A stretch of DNA of 64,000 nucleotides from Gemmobacter lutimaris (GCF_003570715.1 NZ_QXXQ01000011.1:1-64000), one strand, 5' to 3'. Positions 54,190-63,962 are shown, counted from the stretch's first letter. Made by a program: numbers and translations. Notes: generated by a model from the letters alone, not told the origin.

Positions 54190-55321
54190 CCTTTTCCACA
54201 TGCTCAGCGATGAGGAACGCGCCTTCCTCGACATGCTCGCCCGCTTTTGCGCGCAGGAACTGGCGCCGAAAGCCGCCGCGACAGATGAAAGCGGCGCCTT
54301 CGTCCATGACCAGCTTGCCGCCCTTGCCGCGACCGGCATGATGGGCGCCAACCTGCCCGAACCCTGGGGGCCGGGCATCAGCGCGCAGGCGCTGCTGCGG
54401 GCCGTTGAACTGGTGGCGGGCGGCTGCGGGTCCACCGTCTCGGCGCTGACCGCGCATTACCTCGCGACCGATTCCATCCTGATCGGCGGCACCGCGGCGC
54501 AGCGCGACCACTGGCTGCCCCGGGCGGCCGAGGGCACCGCGCTTGGCGCCTTTGCACTGACCGAACGCAATGCCGGGTCCGACCCCGCCGATATGCGGAC
54601 CCGAGCCACCCGCACGGCGGAGGGCTGGCACCTCAAGGGCGCCAAATGCTTCATCTCCAATGGCGGTGTCGCGGATTTCCTGATCGTCTACGCCGTCACC
54701 GACCCCTCGAAAGCCCATAAGGGCATCAGCGCCTTCCTCGTGCCCAGGGGCACGCCCGGCCTGACACCCGGCCGCGCCGAACGCACCATGGGCCTGCGCG
54801 GCGGCCATGTGTGGGAACTGGATCTGGATTGCCACCTGCCCCCCGACGCCTTGCTGGGCGACGAGGGCACCGGCTTTCGCACCGCGATGAAGGTGCTCGA
54901 CAATGGCCGGGTCGAGGTCGCTGCCATGTGCACTGGCATCGCGCAAGCCGCCCTTGATGCCGCCGTCGCATGGACCAAGACCCGCATCATCGGCGGCGAG
55001 CCACTGGCCAATCGTCAGGGCATCCGCTGGCAACTGGCCGACATGGCGCTGGACCTGCGCGCCGCCCGCCTTCTGGCGCTGGAGGCCGCGCGGCAACGCG
55101 CCCTCGGCCTGCGCTTCAGCGAGGCCGCCAGCATGGCGAAACTCGCCGCATCCGAAATGGCCGGGCGCGTCACCGACGGCGCGCTGCAACTGCATGGCGG
55201 CTATGGCTACACCGCCGACTTCCCGCTTGAACGCCACGCCCGCGATGTCCGCATCATGCGGATTTACGAAGGCTCTTCCGAAATCCAGCGCGGCATCATC
55301 GCCGCCCATCTGCTTGCCTGA
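54182..55321 (+). CDS. Acyl-CoA dehydrogenase in the hut operon
   Basis: The 379-residue flavoenzyme has [15 protein letters not shown] (FAD/substrate segment), [17 protein letters not shown], the [16 protein letters not shown]-terminal motif, and the catalytic-Glu region [13 protein letters not shown]. It is coupled to the CoA-transferase by an eight-base overlap. Together they could activate and oxidise a short carboxylic acid. The substrate is unknown. hutU follows after 11 bases. Confidence 0.9.
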   Translation: MTDLFHMLSDEERAFLDMLARFCAQELAPKAAATDESGAFVHDQLAALAATGMMGANLPEPWGPGISAQALLRAVELVAGGCGSTVSALTAHYLATDSILIGGTAAQRDHWLPRAAEGTALGAFALTERNAGSDPADMRTRATRTAEGWHLKGAKCFISNGGVADFLIVYAVTDPSKAHKGISAFLVPRGTPGLTPGRAERTMGLRGGHVWELDLDCHLPPDALLGDEGTGFRTAMKVLDNGRVEVAAMCTGIAQAALDAAVAWTKTRIIGGEPLANRQGIRWQLADMALDLRAARLLALEAARQRALGLRFSEAASMAKLAASEMAGRVTDGALQLHGGYGYTADFPLERHARDVRIMRIYEGSSEIQRGIIAAHLLA

Positions 55322-55332
55322 GGATCGCCTCC

Positions 55333-57015
55333 ATGAACAGCCGTCACAACACCCGCGACATCTTTCCGCCCACCGGCCCCACACTGAACGCAAAGAACTG
55401 GCAGGCCGAGGCCGCGCTGCGCATGCTGATGAACAACCTCCACCCCGATGTGGCGGAAAACCCGCATGAGCTGGTGGTCTATGGCGGCATCGGCCGCGCC
55501 GCCCGCACGTGGGAGGATTTCGACCGCATCTGCGCCGCGCTGAAGGATCTGGAGGCGGACGAGACGCTGCTGGTGCAATCGGGCAAACCCGTCGCCATCG
55601 TGCGCACCCATGCCGACGCCCCGCGCGTGCTGATCGCCAATTCCAACCTCGTGCCGCATTGGGCCACCTGGGAACATTTCAACGAGTTGGATCGCAAGGG
55701 CCTGATGATGTATGGCCAGATGACCGCCGGGTCATGGATCTATATCGGCACCCAGGGCATCGTGCAGGGCACCTACGAGACCTTCGCCGAGGCCGGGCGC
55801 CAGCATTATGCGGGCGATCTGACCGGCAAATGGGTGCTGACCGGCGGGCTTGGCGGCATGGGCGGCGCGCAGCCGCTGGCGGCCGTGATGGCCGGGGCCT
55901 GCTGCCTCGCGGTCGAGGTGGACGAGACGCGGATCGACTTCCGCCTGCGCACCCGCTACGTCGATGCCAAGGCGAAAACGCTGGACGAGGCGCTGGCGCT
56001 GATCGACGACTGGACCGCGAAGGGCGAAGCCAAATCGGTGGGCCTTCTGGGCAATGCCGCCGAGGTCTTCCCCGAACTCCTGAAGCGCATGCAATCGGGC
56101 GGCCCCCGCCCCGATATCGTGACCGACCAGACCTCCGCCCATGATCCGCTGCACGGCTATTGCCCTGCGGGATGGAGCGTCGGCGACTGGCGCGCAAAAC
56201 AGGAAACCGCGCCGGCCGAGGTCGAACGCGCCGCCCGCGCCTCGATGAAACAGCATGTCGCGGCCATGGTCGGCTTCCATGAGGCCGGCGTGCCCACCCT
56301 CGATTACGGCAACAACATCCGTCAGGTGGCCACGGACGAGGGGCTGGACAACGCCTTCGCCTTCCCCGGCTTCGTGCCGGCCTATATCCGCCCGCTGTTC
56401 TGCAAGGGCATCGGTCCGTTCCGCTGGGCCGCGCTGTCGGGCGACCCCGAGGACATCGCGAAAACCGACGCCGCGATGAAGAAACTATTCCCGGAAAACA
56501 AGCATCTTCACCGCTGGCTGGACATGGCCGCCGAACGCATCGCCTTTCAGGGCCTGCCCGCGCGCATCTGCTGGATCGGCCTTGGCGACCGCCACCGCGC
56601 GGGGCTGATGTTCAATGACATGGTTGCCAGCGGCGAACTCAAGGCGCCTGTCGTCATCGGCCGCGACCACCTCGATAGCGGCTCCGTCGCCTCGCCCAAC
56701 CGCGAGACCGAGGCCATGCGCGACGGCTCGGATGCCGTGTCGGACTGGCCGCTTCTGAACGCGCTGACCAATACTGCCTCGGGCGCCACCTGGGTCAGCC
56801 TGCATCACGGCGGCGGCGTCGGCATGGGCTTTTCGCAACATGCAGGCGTGGTCATCGTGGCCGACGGCACGCCCGAGGCCGCCAAACGCCTCGAACGCGT
56901 GCTGTGGAACGACCCGGCCTCGGGCGTCATGCGCCATGCCGATGCAGGCTATGACATCGCGTTGGATTGCGCCCGCGACCACGGCCTGCGCCTGCCCGGC
57001 ATCCTCGGCAACTGA
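55333..57015 (+). CDS. hutU: Urocanate hydratase
   Basis: HutU adds water to urocanate to give imidazolonepropionate, using tightly bound NAD as an electrophile. The 560-residue protein has the NAD-binding [19 protein letters not shown], the segment [30 protein letters not shown], and the C-terminal [18 protein letters not shown]. Length is typical. It is the last hut gene of the plus-strand run; repeat copy G lies just after it. Confidence 0.95.
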   Translation: MNSRHNTRDIFPPTGPTLNAKNWQAEAALRMLMNNLHPDVAENPHELVVYGGIGRAARTWEDFDRICAALKDLEADETLLVQSGKPVAIVRTHADAPRVLIANSNLVPHWATWEHFNELDRKGLMMYGQMTAGSWIYIGTQGIVQGTYETFAEAGRQHYAGDLTGKWVLTGGLGGMGGAQPLAAVMAGACCLAVEVDETRIDFRLRTRYVDAKAKTLDEALALIDDWTAKGEAKSVGLLGNAAEVFPELLKRMQSGGPRPDIVTDQTSAHDPLHGYCPAGWSVGDWRAKQETAPAEVERAARASMKQHVAAMVGFHEAGVPTLDYGNNIRQVATDEGLDNAFAFPGFVPAYIRPLFCKGIGPFRWAALSGDPEDIAKTDAAMKKLFPENKHLHRWLDMAAERIAFQGLPARICWIGLGDRHRAGLMFNDMVASGELKAPVVIGRDHLDSGSVASPNRETEAMRDGSDAVSDWPLLNALTNTASGATWVSLHHGGGVGMGFSQHAGVVIVADGTPEAAKRLERVLWNDPASGVMRHADAGYDIALDCARDHGLRLPGILGN

Positions 57016-57019
57016 GGCT

Positions 57020-57071
57020 CTTGCTTCTTGCCAAAATACTCCACGGGGGTCCGGGGGTGTGAAACCCCCGG
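57020..57071 (+). repeat. Intergenic composite repeat, copy G (hutU-flavin reductase spacer)
   Basis: Core at 57020-57049 (a diverged CTTGCTTCTTGCCAAAATAC, then TCCACGGGGG). The hairpin tail at 57051-57071 has arms CCGGGGGT and ACCCCCGG. The tail is base-for-base identical to that of copy D, although the core is the least conserved. Confidence 0.7.
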
Positions 57072-57110
57072 TCCGCACCGCAAAACCCGCGCCAACGGAA
57101 GGAACCTTAC

Positions 57111-57764
57111 ATGCATTACGCTCCGGGGTCCGAGCCCTGCCCGCTGCCCTACTCCCCGTTCAAGGCCTGCACCGTGCCGCGCCCGATCGGCTGGCTTTCG
57201 ACGATTTCGAAATCGGGCATTCCCAATCTCGCGCCCTACAGCCAGTGGCAGAACCTGACCTTCGATCCGCCGATGGTGATGTTCGCCGCCAATCAGTATT
57301 CCGACGGCCGCCGCAAGCATACCGTGATCAATGCCGAGGAAACCGGCTGGTTCGTCTGGAACATGTGCACCTATGACCTGCGCGAGGCGATGAACCAGAG
57401 CGCGGTGGAATGGCCCGAGGGCGACGATGAATTCCTGCGCGCGGGCGTCACCGCTGCGCCCTGCATCGACGCGCCGGGGCCGCGCGTGGCCGAAAGCCCC
57501 GCGCATTTCGAATGCCGTTACCTCTCCACCCACCGTCTGCGCGGCAATTCAGGGCACGGCTGGGTGGATGTGGTGTTCGGCGAGGTCGTGCGCATCCATG
57601 TCGCCGATCATGTGCTGACACCGGATGGCAAGCTGGACTACGCGAAAATCCGGCCGCTCGCCCGCGTCGGCTATCACGATTACACCAGCTTCGCCGAAAC
57701 TTTCACCATGCCCATTCCCGGCGCGACCGGCGCGGCAGCGGCAGGGCTGGAGGGCAAGGCGTAA
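57111..57764 (+). CDS. Flavin reductase family protein
   Basis: The 217-residue protein has the FMN-binding split-barrel pattern: PCPLPYSPFKACTVPRPIGW near the start, then LAPYSQWQNLTFDPPMVMF, and the NAEETGWFVWNM segment. It should bind FMN and reduce it or a related substrate, often as a partner of a monooxygenase. GGAAGGAACC is directly upstream. It follows hutU after repeat copy G and could be co-transcribed with the hut genes. No partner oxygenase is nearby. Confidence 0.83.
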   Translation: MHYAPGSEPCPLPYSPFKACTVPRPIGWLSTISKSGIPNLAPYSQWQNLTFDPPMVMFAANQYSDGRRKHTVINAEETGWFVWNMCTYDLREAMNQSAVEWPEGDDEFLRAGVTAAPCIDAPGPRVAESPAHFECRYLSTHRLRGNSGHGWVDVVFGEVVRIHVADHVLTPDGKLDYAKIRPLARVGYHDYTSFAETFTMPIPGATGAAAAGLEGKA

Positions 57765-57769
57765 TCTAA

Positions 57770-58294
57770 TCAGCCCGCGACCGGCTTCATCCCGGCCCGG
57801 AACCGCGCCGCATTGGCGCGGTAGCCTTCCGCAGATTTCAAGAGCCGCGCCCGCGCGGCCTCGTCCAGTTGCCGCACCACCTTGCCCGGCGCGCCCATGA
57901 CCAGACTGCCATCGGGGATTTCCTTCCCCTCGGTGATCAGCGCCCCGGCGCCGATCAGGCAACCCTTGCCGATCTTCGCACCATTCAGCACCGTGGCCCC
58001 CATGCCGATCAGGCTGCCGTCGCCGATGATGCAGCCATGCAGCATCGCCTTATGGCCAATGGTGCAATCGGTGCCGATGACCAGCGGATAGCCCATATCG
58101 GTATGCAGCACGCAGTTTTCCTGAACGTTCGATCCGGCGCCGACGCGGATTTCCTCGTTGTCGCCGCGCATGGTCACGCCGAACCAGACCGAGGCGCGCG
58201 CCTCCAGCACCACCTTGCCGATCAGATTGGCATCCGGCGCCACCCAGGCATCCGGGGCGATCTGCGGCGCCACACCGTCAAGCTCATAGATCAT
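57770..58294 (-). CDS. Gamma-carbonic anhydrase family protein
   Basis: The 174-residue left-handed beta-helix protein has hexapeptide repeats and the three zinc-ligand histidines His64, His81 and His86 ([20 protein letters not shown]). It should be a trimer that hydrates CO2 or serves a related function (YrdA/PaaY-like members are often of unclear activity). Its start is coupled to gmk: the gmk stop overlaps its first codon. Confidence 0.9.
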   Translation of the reverse strand: MIYELDGVAPQIAPDAWVAPDANLIGKVVLEARASVWFGVTMRGDNEEIRVGAGSNVQENCVLHTDMGYPLVIGTDCTIGHKAMLHGCIIGDGSLIGMGATVLNGAKIGKGCLIGAGALITEGKEIPDGSLVMGAPGKVVRQLDEAARARLLKSAEGYRANAARFRAGMKPVAG

Positions 58295-58932
58295 CGCGCG
58301 TCAAACTCCCTGTTCAGGCCGCGCACAAACTCCGACAGGCCGGGCTGACGGTCGCGGCGCATGCGTTCGGCCCTGAGGATCGTCACCAGCTCCTCGAAGG
58401 CCCGGTCGATGTCATGGTTGACGATGACGTAATCATATTCCGCCCAATGGCTGATCTCGTCACGGCTTTTCGCCATGCGGCCCGCAATCACCTCGTCGCT
58501 GTCCTGCGCGCGGCCGCGCAGGCGCCGGTCAAGCTCGGCAATCGAGGGCGGCAGCACGAAGATCGACACCACATCACGGCCAAGGCTGGAGTTGCGGATC
58601 TGCTGCCCACCCTGCCAGTCGATGTCAAAGAGCGTGTCGCGCCCCTCGGCCATCGCTGCCTCCACAGGCCCCTTGGGCGAGCCGTAGAAATTGCCAAACA
58701 CCTCGGCATGTTCCAGCATCTCGCCCGCCGCCGCCATCGCCTCGAATTCAGCGCGGGACTTGAAGAAATACTCGCGCCCGTCCACCTCGCCCTGACGCGG
58801 CGCGCGGGTGGTGGCCGAGACGGAAAACCGCAGCGTTGGATCCCAGTCCATCAGCCGCCGCGCCAGTGTCGATTTGCCCGCCCCCGAGGGCGACGAGAGG
58901 ATAAGCAGCAAACCCTTGCGCGTCATGGTCAT
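58291..58932 (-). CDS. gmk: Guanylate kinase
   Basis: Gmk converts GMP to GDP. The 213-residue protein has the P-loop [12 protein letters not shown] at 12-23, the GMP-binding [20 protein letters not shown] and the lid region. An ATG at 58926 is an alternative start. It is coupled to yicC upstream (overlap at 58929) and to the carbonic anhydrase gene downstream, giving yicC-gmk-CA, a common alphaproteobacterial order. Confidence 0.95.
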   Translation of the reverse strand: MTMTRKGLLLILSSPSGAGKSTLARRLMDWDPTLRFSVSATTRAPRQGEVDGREYFFKSRAEFEAMAAAGEMLEHAEVFGNFYGSPKGPVEAAMAEGRDTLFDIDWQGGQQIRNSSLGRDVVSIFVLPPSIAELDRRLRGRAQDSDEVIAGRMAKSRDEISHWAEYDYVIVNHDIDRAFEELVTILRAERMRRDRQPGLSEFVRGLNREFDAR

Positions 58933-59822
58933 TCCACGTTCTGAACCTGTTCCCGCATCTGGTCGATCACCGTCTTGAGGTCAAGCCCGATGCGGGTCAG
59001 GCCGATGTCCTGCGCCTTGGAACACAGCGTATTGGCCTCGCGCATGAATTCCTGCATCAGGAAATCGAACTTGCGCCCGACGCTGCCGGGTTCCGCCAGC
59101 AGCTTGCGCGCGGCCTCCACATGGGCGGCAAGGCGGTCCAGTTCCTCGGTCACATCGGTTTTCACCACGATCAGCGCCAGTTCCTGCGCCAGCCGGGTTT
59201 CATCCGCCGCCTCGGCCGCTTCCAGCAGGCGCCCGACCTGCGCGCGCAACGCCTCAGCCTGACGGGTGCCGCGCAGACCCGCCTGGGCTGCGGCCTCCTC
59301 GCGCAACAGGGCAATCCGGTCGATCTGGCCCGCGATCACCGCTTGCAGCGCCGCCCCTTCGGCCGCACGGGAGGCGGCAAAATCGGCCAGAAGCGGCGGA
59401 AGATCGGCAAGGATGGCGGCCCGCAGCGGAGCGGTATCCTCGTCCATTCCCCCGCTTTCCACCACACCGCGCCAGGTCAGGACATCGGCAGGTGACGGCT
59501 GCGTCAGCGTCACGCCGGTTTCCATCGCCGCCGCCTCCACCGTCGCCAGCGCCCCCAGCACGGCACGCAGCGTCGCCTGATTGAGCCGCAGCGCCTCGGC
59601 CTCCGGCGCGTCGCGGGTGACGCGCAGGCTGAGGCTGACATTGCCGCGCCCCAACGCCCGGCCCAGTTCGGCGCGCAGCGCCTGTTCCAGACCGTCGATC
59701 CAGTCCGGCACCCGCAAACGCAGGTCCAGCCCCTTCCCGTTGACCGAGCGCAGATCCCAGATCCAGCCCGCCCCGGCACCCTGCCCCCGTCGCGTGGCAA
59801 AGCCCGTCATCGAATGCGTCAT
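58929..59822 (-). CDS. yicC: YicC family endoribonuclease-like protein
   Basis: The 297-residue protein opens with [14 protein letters not shown]. It contains [18 protein letters not shown] and ends in the highly conserved [20 protein letters not shown] segment of the YicC family (RNase YicC/YloC). GAGG six bases upstream supports ATG 59822; the ATG at 59828 is an alternative. It is the first gene of the yicC-gmk-CA operon. Confidence 0.9.
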   Translation of the reverse strand: MTHSMTGFATRRGQGAGAGWIWDLRSVNGKGLDLRLRVPDWIDGLEQALRAELGRALGRGNVSLSLRVTRDAPEAEALRLNQATLRAVLGALATVEAAAMETGVTLTQPSPADVLTWRGVVESGGMDEDTAPLRAAILADLPPLLADFAASRAAEGAALQAVIAGQIDRIALLREEAAAQAGLRGTRQAEALRAQVGRLLEAAEAADETRLAQELALIVVKTDVTEELDRLAAHVEAARKLLAEPGSVGRKFDFLMQEFMREANTLCSKAQDIGLTRIGLDLKTVIDQMREQVQNVE

Positions 59823-59952
59823 GTTCATCCTCGCTTCGGCCCGGTCGGGGCACTGCATTTAACCATTTGTATAGATTCCCGCCCCCGACAGCGCAAATCC
59901 CTGTATGTTAATACTCGGGTAAGCAATCACGGTCTCGGCGGAGGGTTCTGCA

Positions 59953-60624
59953 ATGGCGCTGCGGATTTTCGGGAATGGCGCGGGTCACGGCGGGTCGGGC
60001 CGGGACGAGCCGCCGCCCGCCTGTGCCGCGATGATCGCCGAAGTGCGCGGCTACTGGCAGGCTTTGCGCCGCGACGGGGCGCTGCCGCTGCGGGCCGACA
60101 TCGACCCGCGCGGCATTGCCGGGGCGCTGGGCGGGGCCTTTCTGGTAGAACGCATTGCGCCCGGCGTCGGCCGCCTGCGCATCGCGGGCAGCAGCTTTAC
60201 CGAGCTTCTGGGCATGGACGCCCGCGGCATGCCGCTGTCGGCGCTGTTCGATCCCATGGCGCGCGGCAGGCTGGCGGTGGCGCTGGATCAATGCTTCCTG
60301 CGCCCCGCCATTCTCGACACGCAACTGACCGCCGAAACCGGGCTGGGCCGCCCTGCCCTGACCGGCCGGATGATCCTGCTGCCGCTGGCCAGCGATGGCA
60401 CCCGCGCCGAAACGGCGCTGGGATGCCTTGCGCTGTCCGGCACGGTAGGGCGGCAGCCGCGCCGCCTGATCCCCGGCGCGCTGCGTGTCGATCCGGTCGA
60501 TCCGGCCACGCCGGACCTGAGGGAACCCGCGCTGCGGATGCTGGAAGCCGCCGGGCCGCAATTCGCGGTCAAGCCCACGCGCAGCGGCACATCCTATCTG
60601 CAACTCGTCAATCTGGACGAGTAA
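59953..60624 (+). CDS. PAS_5-type PAS domain protein
   Basis: The 223-residue protein has a segment at about 45-150 with the PAS_5 pattern common in alphaproteobacteria: GALPLRADIDPRGIAGALGG, FLVERIAPGVGRLRIAGSSF and TELLGMDARGMPLSALFDP. No output domain (kinase, GGDEF, HTH) is seen. It may be a small sensor or adaptor. The stop abuts the stop of the convergent PHP gene with no gap. Confidence 0.75.
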   Translation: MALRIFGNGAGHGGSGRDEPPPACAAMIAEVRGYWQALRRDGALPLRADIDPRGIAGALGGAFLVERIAPGVGRLRIAGSSFTELLGMDARGMPLSALFDPMARGRLAVALDQCFLRPAILDTQLTAETGLGRPALTGRMILLPLASDGTRAETALGCLALSGTVGRQPRRLIPGALRVDPVDPATPDLREPALRMLEAAGPQFAVKPTRSGTSYLQLVNLDE

Positions 60625-61545
60625 TCAGCGCCACACTGGATTTGACCATGCGCGCCGCCCCGCCGCGTCGATCACCGAGACGCGCAGCCAGGGCGAGGCG
60701 CCCAGCCGCTCCAGCGGCACTTCGGCGCAGGTCATCGACTGGCCATGCACCGCCTTCGCCCCCATCCCCGCGCCCTGCGCGATGACCGAGACGACGGCAG
60801 AGCTTTCCACGATCACCCGGTCGTCTTCGACCACCACATCACGCAGTTCCGGGCCTTGTGAACTGTAGAACTGTCCCGACTTCAGCGCCGCCAGCAGCGC
60901 CTCGGGCGTGTTCTCGGTGGCCTTCACCATGACCCAGCCGCCAAAGTGATCGGGTTCAGAAAAATGCGCATCATCGGTGGCGATCAGGCTGAGGTCGCGC
61001 CCCTCGGTCAGCAGCAGATCGGCGATGGCAAAGCCGTCCGGCCGGTCGCAACCCATGGCGCAACCGTGGTTGTAAACCTCGACCGCATGGGCCGCCGCAA
61101 TGCTGCGCGCATCCGCCAGCGTCAGGCCCGACCATTGCGGATGGGCGATGGCGACAAAGGCCCCCGCCGCGACCGCACGGGCGGCGATCTCCGGTCCCGT
61201 CTCCATCCCCGGCAAGACGCGGAAATCCGGCGCATTCCCCGGCGCGAAATCCGGCGGCAGGCCGACGGCGAGGATATGCCACAGCTCGCCGTTGGACATC
61301 GGGCCGGAATGCAACTCGGCCCCGATCAGCGTGGTGAAGCCCTCGGCGCGGAAGGGCACGGTATCGGCGACGGGATAGCCGTAGCGGCCGACAAAGTGAT
61401 CGGTCAGGGCCATGAAATCATAGCCTTCCGCGCGATAGCGGCGGCAGACCTCCGAAGGCGGCAGCACACCATCGGACAGCGTGGAATGGGTATGCAGATT
61501 GCCGCGCCAGAAACGGCCGGGGGCGGAAAAGGCGGAAAGACGCAT
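60625..61545 (-). CDS. PHP-domain metallohydrolase (CehA/McbA-like)
   Basis: The 306-residue protein has the PHP metal motifs in order: NLHTHSTLSDG, GAELHSGP, AIAHPQWSG, EVYNHG and ATDDAHF. PHP enzymes hydrolyse phosphoesters or related bonds, and some cleave cyclic phosphates. The ATG at 61545 has GGAGG five bases upstream. It lies 70 bases downstream of phnM on the same strand, so a role on a ribose-phosphate from phosphonate use is possible. The family also includes carbaryl-type hydrolases, so the substrate is open. Confidence 0.83.
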   Translation of the reverse strand: MRLSAFSAPGRFWRGNLHTHSTLSDGVLPPSEVCRRYRAEGYDFMALTDHFVGRYGYPVADTVPFRAEGFTTLIGAELHSGPMSNGELWHILAVGLPPDFAPGNAPDFRVLPGMETGPEIAARAVAAGAFVAIAHPQWSGLTLADARSIAAAHAVEVYNHGCAMGCDRPDGFAIADLLLTEGRDLSLIATDDAHFSEPDHFGGWVMVKATENTPEALLAALKSGQFYSSQGPELRDVVVEDDRVIVESSAVVSVIAQGAGMGAKAVHGQSMTCAEVPLERLGASPWLRVSVIDAAGRRAWSNPVWR

Positions 61546-61615
61546 CGAAACCTCCATGTCGTCGCTGATCCTGCCACGGTTTCATGGCGCGGGCATGACT
61601 GACGGCGACATCGGA

Positions 61616-62758
61616 TCAGGCGACGCGCTGCCCCGCCACCCATGTTCCGCGCAGCAGCGCCGCCGTGCCGTGGCGGCGGAAGCGCAGCAGATCGGCACGC
61701 AGCCCCGGTGCCAGCCGCCCGCGATCCTTCAGGCCCACAGCCGCCGCCGGGGCCGCTGTCACTGTGGCGATCCCGCGCGGCAGGTCAGACCACAGATCGC
61801 CCAGCCGCAGCGCCGCCAGCAGCAGGGCGGAAGGCACATAATCCGATGACAGGATGTCCAGACACCCGGCCACTGCCAGCGTTTCGGCCGCCACATTGCC
61901 CGAATGCGACCCGCCCCGGATCACGTTCGGCGCCCCCATCATCACCGCGATTCCCGCCGCCTGACAGGCCCGTGCGGCCTCCAGCGTGGTCGGAAATTCG
62001 GCAAAGCGCGCACCATGGGCGGCGGACTGTGCGACATCGCTGTCAGTGGTATCGTCATGGCTGGCCAGATGCGCGCCCAGCCGCCGCGCCGCCGCAACCG
62101 CCGCAGCCTCATGCGCCGCGCCCACCTTGGCCGACAGCGCCAGACGGTCAGCGACATGGGCGTCAAACTCGGCCTCGGTGAAGCCATGCTTGCCCATCAG
62201 GTAATGCCGCAGTTGCGTCAGATCGCGGAACTGCCGCTGACCGGGCGTGTGGTCCATCAGGCTGACGATCCCCACCCCGTCGGCCGCGCCAAACTTGGCC
62301 AGTTCCTCGGGCAGGGTTTCCGAACAGATTTCCGCCCGCAGATGCAGCCTGTGGTCGATCTTCAGCACGCCCGCCATTCCCAGGCCGAGAATGTCATCGG
62401 CCAGCGCGCGGGCATATTCGCCATAACGCCCCTTCTTGCGCGAGGGCAAAGACCCCACCCGCAAGGCATCGAAAACCGTGGTGATGCCACAGCCCGCAAG
62501 CTCGGCGTCATGGGCCAGAATCGCCGCCTCATGCGGCCATGGCACTTTGGGGCGCGGCTCGGTATGGCGCTCAAGATTGTCGGTATGCAACTCGATCATG
62601 CCCGGCGCCAGAAAATCGCCACAGCAATCCAACGCGCCGGGCGGCAGATCTGTGCCTGCGCGGATTTCGGCGATCTCGCCCCCCGCAACCACCACAGCGC
62701 CGGGCATCAGCCGGTCGGGCAGCACCAGAACCGCATTGCCCAGAATGAAATCGCCCAT
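61616..62758 (-). CDS. phnM: Alpha-D-ribose 1-methylphosphonate 5-triphosphate diphosphatase PhnM
   Basis: PhnM removes pyrophosphate from the ribose-methylphosphonate triphosphate intermediate in the C-P lyase pathway. The 380-residue amidohydrolase has APGMIELHTDNLERHTEPRP (metal site), the lysine region VLKIDHRLHLRAEI, LMDHTPGQRQFRDL, ASHDDTTDSDV, and SSDYVPSALLLAAL near the end. All are characteristic of PhnM. ATG 62758 has GAGGGGCAGC upstream. None of phnG-L or phnN is in the window, so this copy stands apart with only the PHP gene downstream. Confidence 0.9.
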   Translation of the reverse strand: MGDFILGNAVLVLPDRLMPGAVVVAGGEIAEIRAGTDLPPGALDCCGDFLAPGMIELHTDNLERHTEPRPKVPWPHEAAILAHDAELAGCGITTVFDALRVGSLPSRKKGRYGEYARALADDILGLGMAGVLKIDHRLHLRAEICSETLPEELAKFGAADGVGIVSLMDHTPGQRQFRDLTQLRHYLMGKHGFTEAEFDAHVADRLALSAKVGAAHEAAAVAAARRLGAHLASHDDTTDSDVAQSAAHGARFAEFPTTLEAARACQAAGIAVMMGAPNVIRGGSHSGNVAAETLAVAGCLDILSSDYVPSALLLAALRLGDLWSDLPRGIATVTAAPAAAVGLKDRGRLAPGLRADLLRFRRHGTAALLRGTWVAGQRVA

Positions 62759-62893
62759 CGCTGCCCCTCGCCCGCCGCCTGTGTCCCTGCCTATCCCGCC
62801 ATGTCCGGCAGGAAAAGGGCACAGCCCGGTCTTGCCCTGCCCGCCGCGATGCCGCAAAACGGGTCCATCATGTCCGAGGCAGGAAACCGCAGC

Positions 62894-63406
62894 ATGACGG
62901 CAGAGCTTTTCGACCCGGAGCGGGTGCCCGGCCCTGAAACCGCGCGCGACTTCCGCGATGCGCTTGGGCGCTTTGCGACCGGGGTTACACTGGTCACCAC
63001 CGAAGGGCCGCAAGGCCCTCTGGGCTTCACCGCCAACAGCTTTGCCTCGGTCTCGCTGGACCCGGCGCTGGTCTTGTGGTCGCCTGCCCGCAGCGCCAGC
63101 CGCTTTCCCGCTTTCGCCGCGGCCCGGCATTATGCCATCCATATCCTCGGGGTGGATCAGTTCGCCCGGATCGCGGATTTCGGCCGCGGCGGCCCCGGTT
63201 TCGGCGACAGCCAGCCCCTCCGCAATGCCGAGGGCGTGCCGCTGATCCCCGGTGCGCTTGCGCGGTTCGACTGCGAACAACATGCCACCCATGATGGCGG
63301 CGACCATCTGATCATCGTGGGCCGCGTGCTGCGCTTTACCCTGCGCGAGGGCGCGCCACTGGTGTTCAGCCAGGGTGCATGGGGCGGTTTTGCCCATGGC
63401 GGCTGA
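62894..63406 (+). CDS. Flavin reductase family protein
   Basis: The 170-residue FMN-binding split-barrel protein has FRDALGRFATGVTLVTTEGP, GPLGFTANSFASVSLDPALV and ARHYAIHILG. This is the pattern of short-chain flavin reductases (HpaC/RutF-like) that supply reduced flavin. AGGAAA lies seven bases before ATG 62894; ATG 62870 is the alternative. It is divergent from phnM across 135 bases and followed by the ArsR-type regulator after 78 bases. Confidence 0.88.
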   Translation: MTAELFDPERVPGPETARDFRDALGRFATGVTLVTTEGPQGPLGFTANSFASVSLDPALVLWSPARSASRFPAFAAARHYAIHILGVDQFARIADFGRGGPGFGDSQPLRNAEGVPLIPGALARFDCEQHATHDGGDHLIIVGRVLRFTLREGAPLVFSQGAWGGFAHGG

Positions 63407-63428
63407 GTGCCGCATTTGCATCATGCGC

Positions 63429-63442
63429 CATATCTGCATATG
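63429..63442. promoter_or_regulatory. Candidate operator upstream of the SqrR-type gene
   Basis: CATAT-CTGC-ATATG is a perfect 5-bp inverted repeat 43 bases before the regulator's start codon, inside the A/T-richest part of the spacer. Members of the family repress their own promoter through A/T-rich palindromes, so this is a reasonable autoregulatory site. The role is inferred. Confidence 0.4.
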
Positions 63443-63484
63443 TTGATACAAGTGACCGCGCCAAGTGACTGCGCCGAGGGGACC

Positions 63485-63856
63485 ATGAACGCATCCGCAC
63501 TTACACCCGTCGAACCCGAAGACACGATGCAGCCGCTGGAGGGCTGTGGCGGGCTTTCGGCCGAAGAGATGATGGTGCAGGCCACGGCGGCGGCGGGCTT
63601 TCTGAAGGCGCTGGCGCATGAAGGGCGGCTGATGATCCTGTGCCACCTGCAATCGGGCGAGAAGTCGGTGACCGAACTGGAACACCTGCTGTCGTCACGG
63701 CAGGCCGCCGTCAGCCAGCAACTCGCCCGGCTGCGGCTGGAGGGGCTGGTCAGTTGCCGCCGCGAAGGCAAGGTCATGTATTACTCGATCCAGGACCCGA
63801 AGGTCGCCACCGCAATCGGCATGGTCTACGAACTGTTCTGCCAGCCACCGGGTTGA
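63485..63856 (+). CDS. sqrR: ArsR-family persulfide-sensing repressor, SqrR/BigR type
   Basis: The 123-residue winged-helix protein has the family core GRLMILCHLQSGEKSVTELE and QAAVSQQLARLRLEGLV, ending in VYELFC. It has Cys21, Cys53 and Cys119, with spacings of 32 and 66 residues. These match exactly the Cys9, Cys41 and Cys107 of Rhodobacter capsulatus SqrR, which senses sulfide-derived persulfides and represses sulfide genes. The extra N-terminal 12 residues explain the offset; Cys91 is additional. ATG 63485 follows GAGGGGACC. The start of an exported gene follows. Confidence 0.83.
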   Translation: MNASALTPVEPEDTMQPLEGCGGLSAEEMMVQATAAAGFLKALAHEGRLMILCHLQSGEKSVTELEHLLSSRQAAVSQQLARLRLEGLVSCRREGKVMYYSIQDPKVATAIGMVYELFCQPPG

Positions 63857-63867
63857 CCCGACCTACC

Positions 63868-63893
63868 AGACAGGGCCCGCAAGACAGGGCCCG
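63868..63893 (+). repeat. Tandem 12-base direct repeat between the SqrR-type gene and the next gene
   Basis: AGACAGGGCCCG occurs at 63868-63879 and again at 63882-63893 (period 14). The stretch contains the palindrome GGGCCC twice. It may be a regulatory repeat or a terminator fragment. Confidence 0.5.
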
Positions 63894-63962
63894 ACAGACA
63901 AGGTTTGACTTTTCCCCCCTCCCACCCGACAACGTGTTAGCGCCAACGGGGAGGGAAGCGCC

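Noticed and set aside
61904-62869. Long plus-strand open frame in front of the flavin reductase (about 320 codons)
   Set aside because: It is antisense to phnM, has the Arg/His/Pro-rich composition of a shadow frame, and the real gene starts at 62894 with a good ribosome site.
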